The translations under genes and the position numbers were made by a program. A stretch of 7,171 nucleotides of DNA from an uncultured cyanobacterium (lineage in GTDB: Bacteria; Cyanobacteriota; Cyanobacteriia; Pseudanabaenales; Pseudanabaenaceae), in NCBI GenBank assembly GCA_903819605.1, contig CAIJEA010000068.1, positions 1-7,171 on the forward strand, read 5' to 3'. Under the pieces are notes generated by a model, which was given only the letters and a program-made list of their open reading frames with translations, had not been told where the DNA came from and made no database searches. Positions 5,542-7,171 of this stretch are shown here, piece by piece. Position 1 is the first letter of the stretch. Every line of letters starts with the position of its first letter.

Positions 5542-7134
5542 CTAAGCTAACGAAGCATCTGAGACTTTAACCCTCTTAAAAAATAAAACCGCCACACCAC
5601 TCAATAGCAAAGCGAAACCGACAAAATAGAAACAGTCATTAAAAGCCATCACATAGGACTCACGACTCACCGTACTTGAGATCGCTTGAAAAGCCTGAGA
5701 CTGGGCTGTATTAAAATCTGCACCCTTACTCACAAACAACTGCGTCAAAGTATCCACTCGTTGCTGCGTTTCAGGGTTATAGAGAGATATCGCATCGCCC
5801 AAACGATTAGAATGGAACTTTTCGCGCTGGGTTAGTAAAGTTGCCAAGGAAGCAATCCCAAAGGAGCCGCCCAAATTACGCATCATGTTAAATAAACCAC
5901 TAGCCGAACCTGCTTGTGACTTTGCTAAACCAGCAGTAGCAACAGCCGATAGAGGAACCATAATTAGCGGTTGACCCATCGCCTTGACTAATTGTGACCA
6001 GCGTAACTGATCGATGCCGCTAAGATTGGTGAGATCGGAATTCATAAAACAGCTAATTGAGAACACAATTACGCCCACACCAATTATCAAACGGCTATCC
6101 AAAAGTTTAATTAACTTTGGTACAAAAGGAATCAAAAATAATTGTGGAATTCCAGCCCACATCAATACTTCACCAATTTGTAAGGCATTATATTTCTGGA
6201 TTTGGACTAGATATAGAGGCAAAAGATAAATGGAACCATATAGCCCCACTCCCAGTGAGATGTTGACGATACTGGCTAGTCCAAAATTGCGATCACGTAG
6301 TAATCGTAAATTGATAAATGGTTGTTTGCGCGTTAATTCGATCCAGAAAAATAAGGTTAGGAATGTAGCAGCGATCGCGCCGAGAGTGATAATCAATGAT
6401 GAGCTAAACCAATCCTTGCGCGAACCTTCTTCTAAAACCACTTGCAAAGAAGCTAAACCTATCGCCATCGAAATAATTCCCCACCAGTCGCCTTGCTTGA
6501 GCAATTCTGGTTTTGGTGCTTGCTGCTTGATGCCATACCAAACACCTGCAAGGAGTAATAATCCGGGAATGACATTTAAATAGAAGATATAGTGCCAGCT
6601 ATAATTATTGGTCAGCCATCCACCCAAGGTGGGACCAATCGAAGGTGCAAATGTGGCGGTAATTCCGAATAGTGCCATGCCTACAGGCTGTTTGGATGGT
6701 GGCAAGGTCACTAACATATTTGTAAATGCCATCGGGATTAAAATCCCTCCTGTTGCTCCTTGAAGGGCGCGAAAAACAATCATCGATGACAAGTCCCAAG
6801 CGGAAGCACAGCAAATCGAAAAGAAGATGAATAAGGCGGCATTCACTAAGATGTAACGACGGATCGAGAATACCTGTGATAACCAGCCTGTCAAGGGAAT
6901 CACCACAATCTCAGCAACGAGATAGGCGGTGGAAATCCAAGAACCTTCTTCTAGGGTTGCTCCTAAGGCGGCTTGGATATCTTGGAGTGAGGAGTTGGTG
7001 ATTTGAATATCCAATACTGCCATGAATGCGCCCAGCATACTGGCGGCAACTCCTATCCAGATTCTAAACGGTACATAATCTAGTGGGAGAGTCGATTTTG
7101 GGCGTTGATTGGTAATTGCATTGATGTTCGGCAA
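5542..7134 (-). CDS. DHA2 family MFS drug efflux transporter (EmrB/QacA type)
   Basis: This 530-residue inner-membrane protein has about 14 hydrophobic segments and probably exports toxic or hydrophobic compounds by proton antiport. DHA2 marks include LDIQITNSSLQDIQAALG at residues 41-58 (helix 1, with Asp42), a motif A-like loop GWLSQVFSIRRYI at 83-95, motif B at 122-130 (RALQGATGG), and motif C at 164-173 (PSIGPTLGGW). WHYIFYLNVIPG at 180-191 is also typical. The loop before the last helix (about 440-500) and YVMAFNDCFYFVG following it are EmrB-like. The start is TTG at 7132-7134: in-frame stops TAG (7153-7155) and TAA (7156-7158) lie just upstream, with no ATG or GTG between. The next in-frame ATG, Met33, would cut into helix 1. 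In many bacteria such a pump pairs with an EmrA/HlyD adaptor and TolC-like channel; none is in the window, but the upstream side lies beyond its edge. Substrate cannot be predicted. Confidence 0.92.
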   Translation of the reverse strand: MPNINAITNQRPKSTLPLDYVPFRIWIGVAASMLGAFMAVLDIQITNSSLQDIQAALGATLEEGSWISTAYLVAEIVVIPLTGWLSQVFSIRRYILVNAALFIFFSICCASAWDLSSMIVFRALQGATGGILIPMAFTNMLVTLPPSKQPVGMALFGITATFAPSIGPTLGGWLTNNYSWHYIFYLNVIPGLLLLAGVWYGIKQQAPKPELLKQGDWWGIISMAIGLASLQVVLEEGSRKDWFSSSLIITLGAIAATFLTLFFWIELTRKQPFINLRLLRDRNFGLASIVNISLGVGLYGSIYLLPLYLVQIQKYNALQIGEVLMWAGIPQLFLIPFVPKLIKLLDSRLIIGVGVIVFSISCFMNSDLTNLSGIDQLRWSQLVKAMGQPLIMVPLSAVATAGLAKSQAGSASGLFNMMRNLGGSFGIASLATLLTQREKFHSNRLGDAISLYNPETQQRVDTLTQLFVSKGADFNTAQSQAFQAISSTVSRESYVMAFNDCFYFVGFALLLSGVAVLFFKRVKVSDASLA

Positions 7135-7171
7135 GGTGTTGACTGGTCTTATCTATTACCGTACTGTGACC

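Larger units (their letters stand above)
754..6378. repeat. Ten dispersed HIP1 octamers (GCGATCGC)
   Basis: Perfect copies of the palindrome GCGATCGC begin at 754, 1045, 1501, 1968, 2585, 3356, 3866, 4285, 5090 and 6371. All ten fall inside coding sequence. HIP1 is a highly iterated palindrome characteristic of many cyanobacterial genomes; its high density here supports the taxonomic placement. Confidence 0.95.

Noticed and set aside
6230..6583. 117-codon + strand open frame inside the transporter gene
   Set aside because: It lies wholly antisense to well-conserved membrane helices of the DHA2 transporter and has no domain or ribosome binding site of its own.

Overview
The window is chromosomal DNA from a cyanobacterium. 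The main support is ten copies of the octamer GCGATCGC (HIP1) in 7.2 kb, a word expected about once per 65 kb in random sequence. A cyanobacterial-style ctaC-ctaD-ctaE cytochrome oxidase operon and a cyanoexosortase-like gene agree with this. The palindromic spacer repeat and base use made me think of Pseudanabaena-like lineages, but that is only a guess.

Layout, left to right. 1-144 is a leader with no convincing gene. 145-804 (+) encodes a small secreted lipoprotein of unknown function. It converges on an exosortase-family membrane protease/transpeptidase gene (864-1751, -), and a strong hairpin (821-862) fills the gap between them. An 18-bp perfect palindrome (1794-1832) then separates the exosortase from the aa3-type cytochrome c oxidase operon. 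That operon is read leftward as ctaC (subunit II, 4264-5244), ctaD (subunit I, 2575-4230) and ctaE (subunit III, 1852-2478). A gene-free stretch of about 300 bp (5245-5541), probably holding the operon promoter, comes next. The right end is a complete 14-TM DHA2/EmrB-type drug-efflux transporter gene (5542-7134, -) that appears to use a TTG start.

How they work together. The three cta genes together encode the catalytic core of one respiratory terminal oxidase. CtaC takes electrons from a lumenal or periplasmic carrier (cytochrome c6 or plastocyanin) at CuA. CtaD reduces O2 at the heme a3-CuB site and pumps protons. CtaE is the structural third subunit. All metal ligands of CtaC and CtaD are intact. 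CtaD is of the A2 type, with a YS motif in place of the D-channel glutamate. CtaC carries an unusual Met/His-rich insertion near its copper domain. The lipoprotein, exosortase and transporter have no evident functional link with the oxidase; they look like ordinary neighbours.

I did not find a new multi-gene system here. The most useful leads are the Met/His-rich CtaC segments, the apparently orphan exosortase and the palindromic repeat that seems to double as a terminator.
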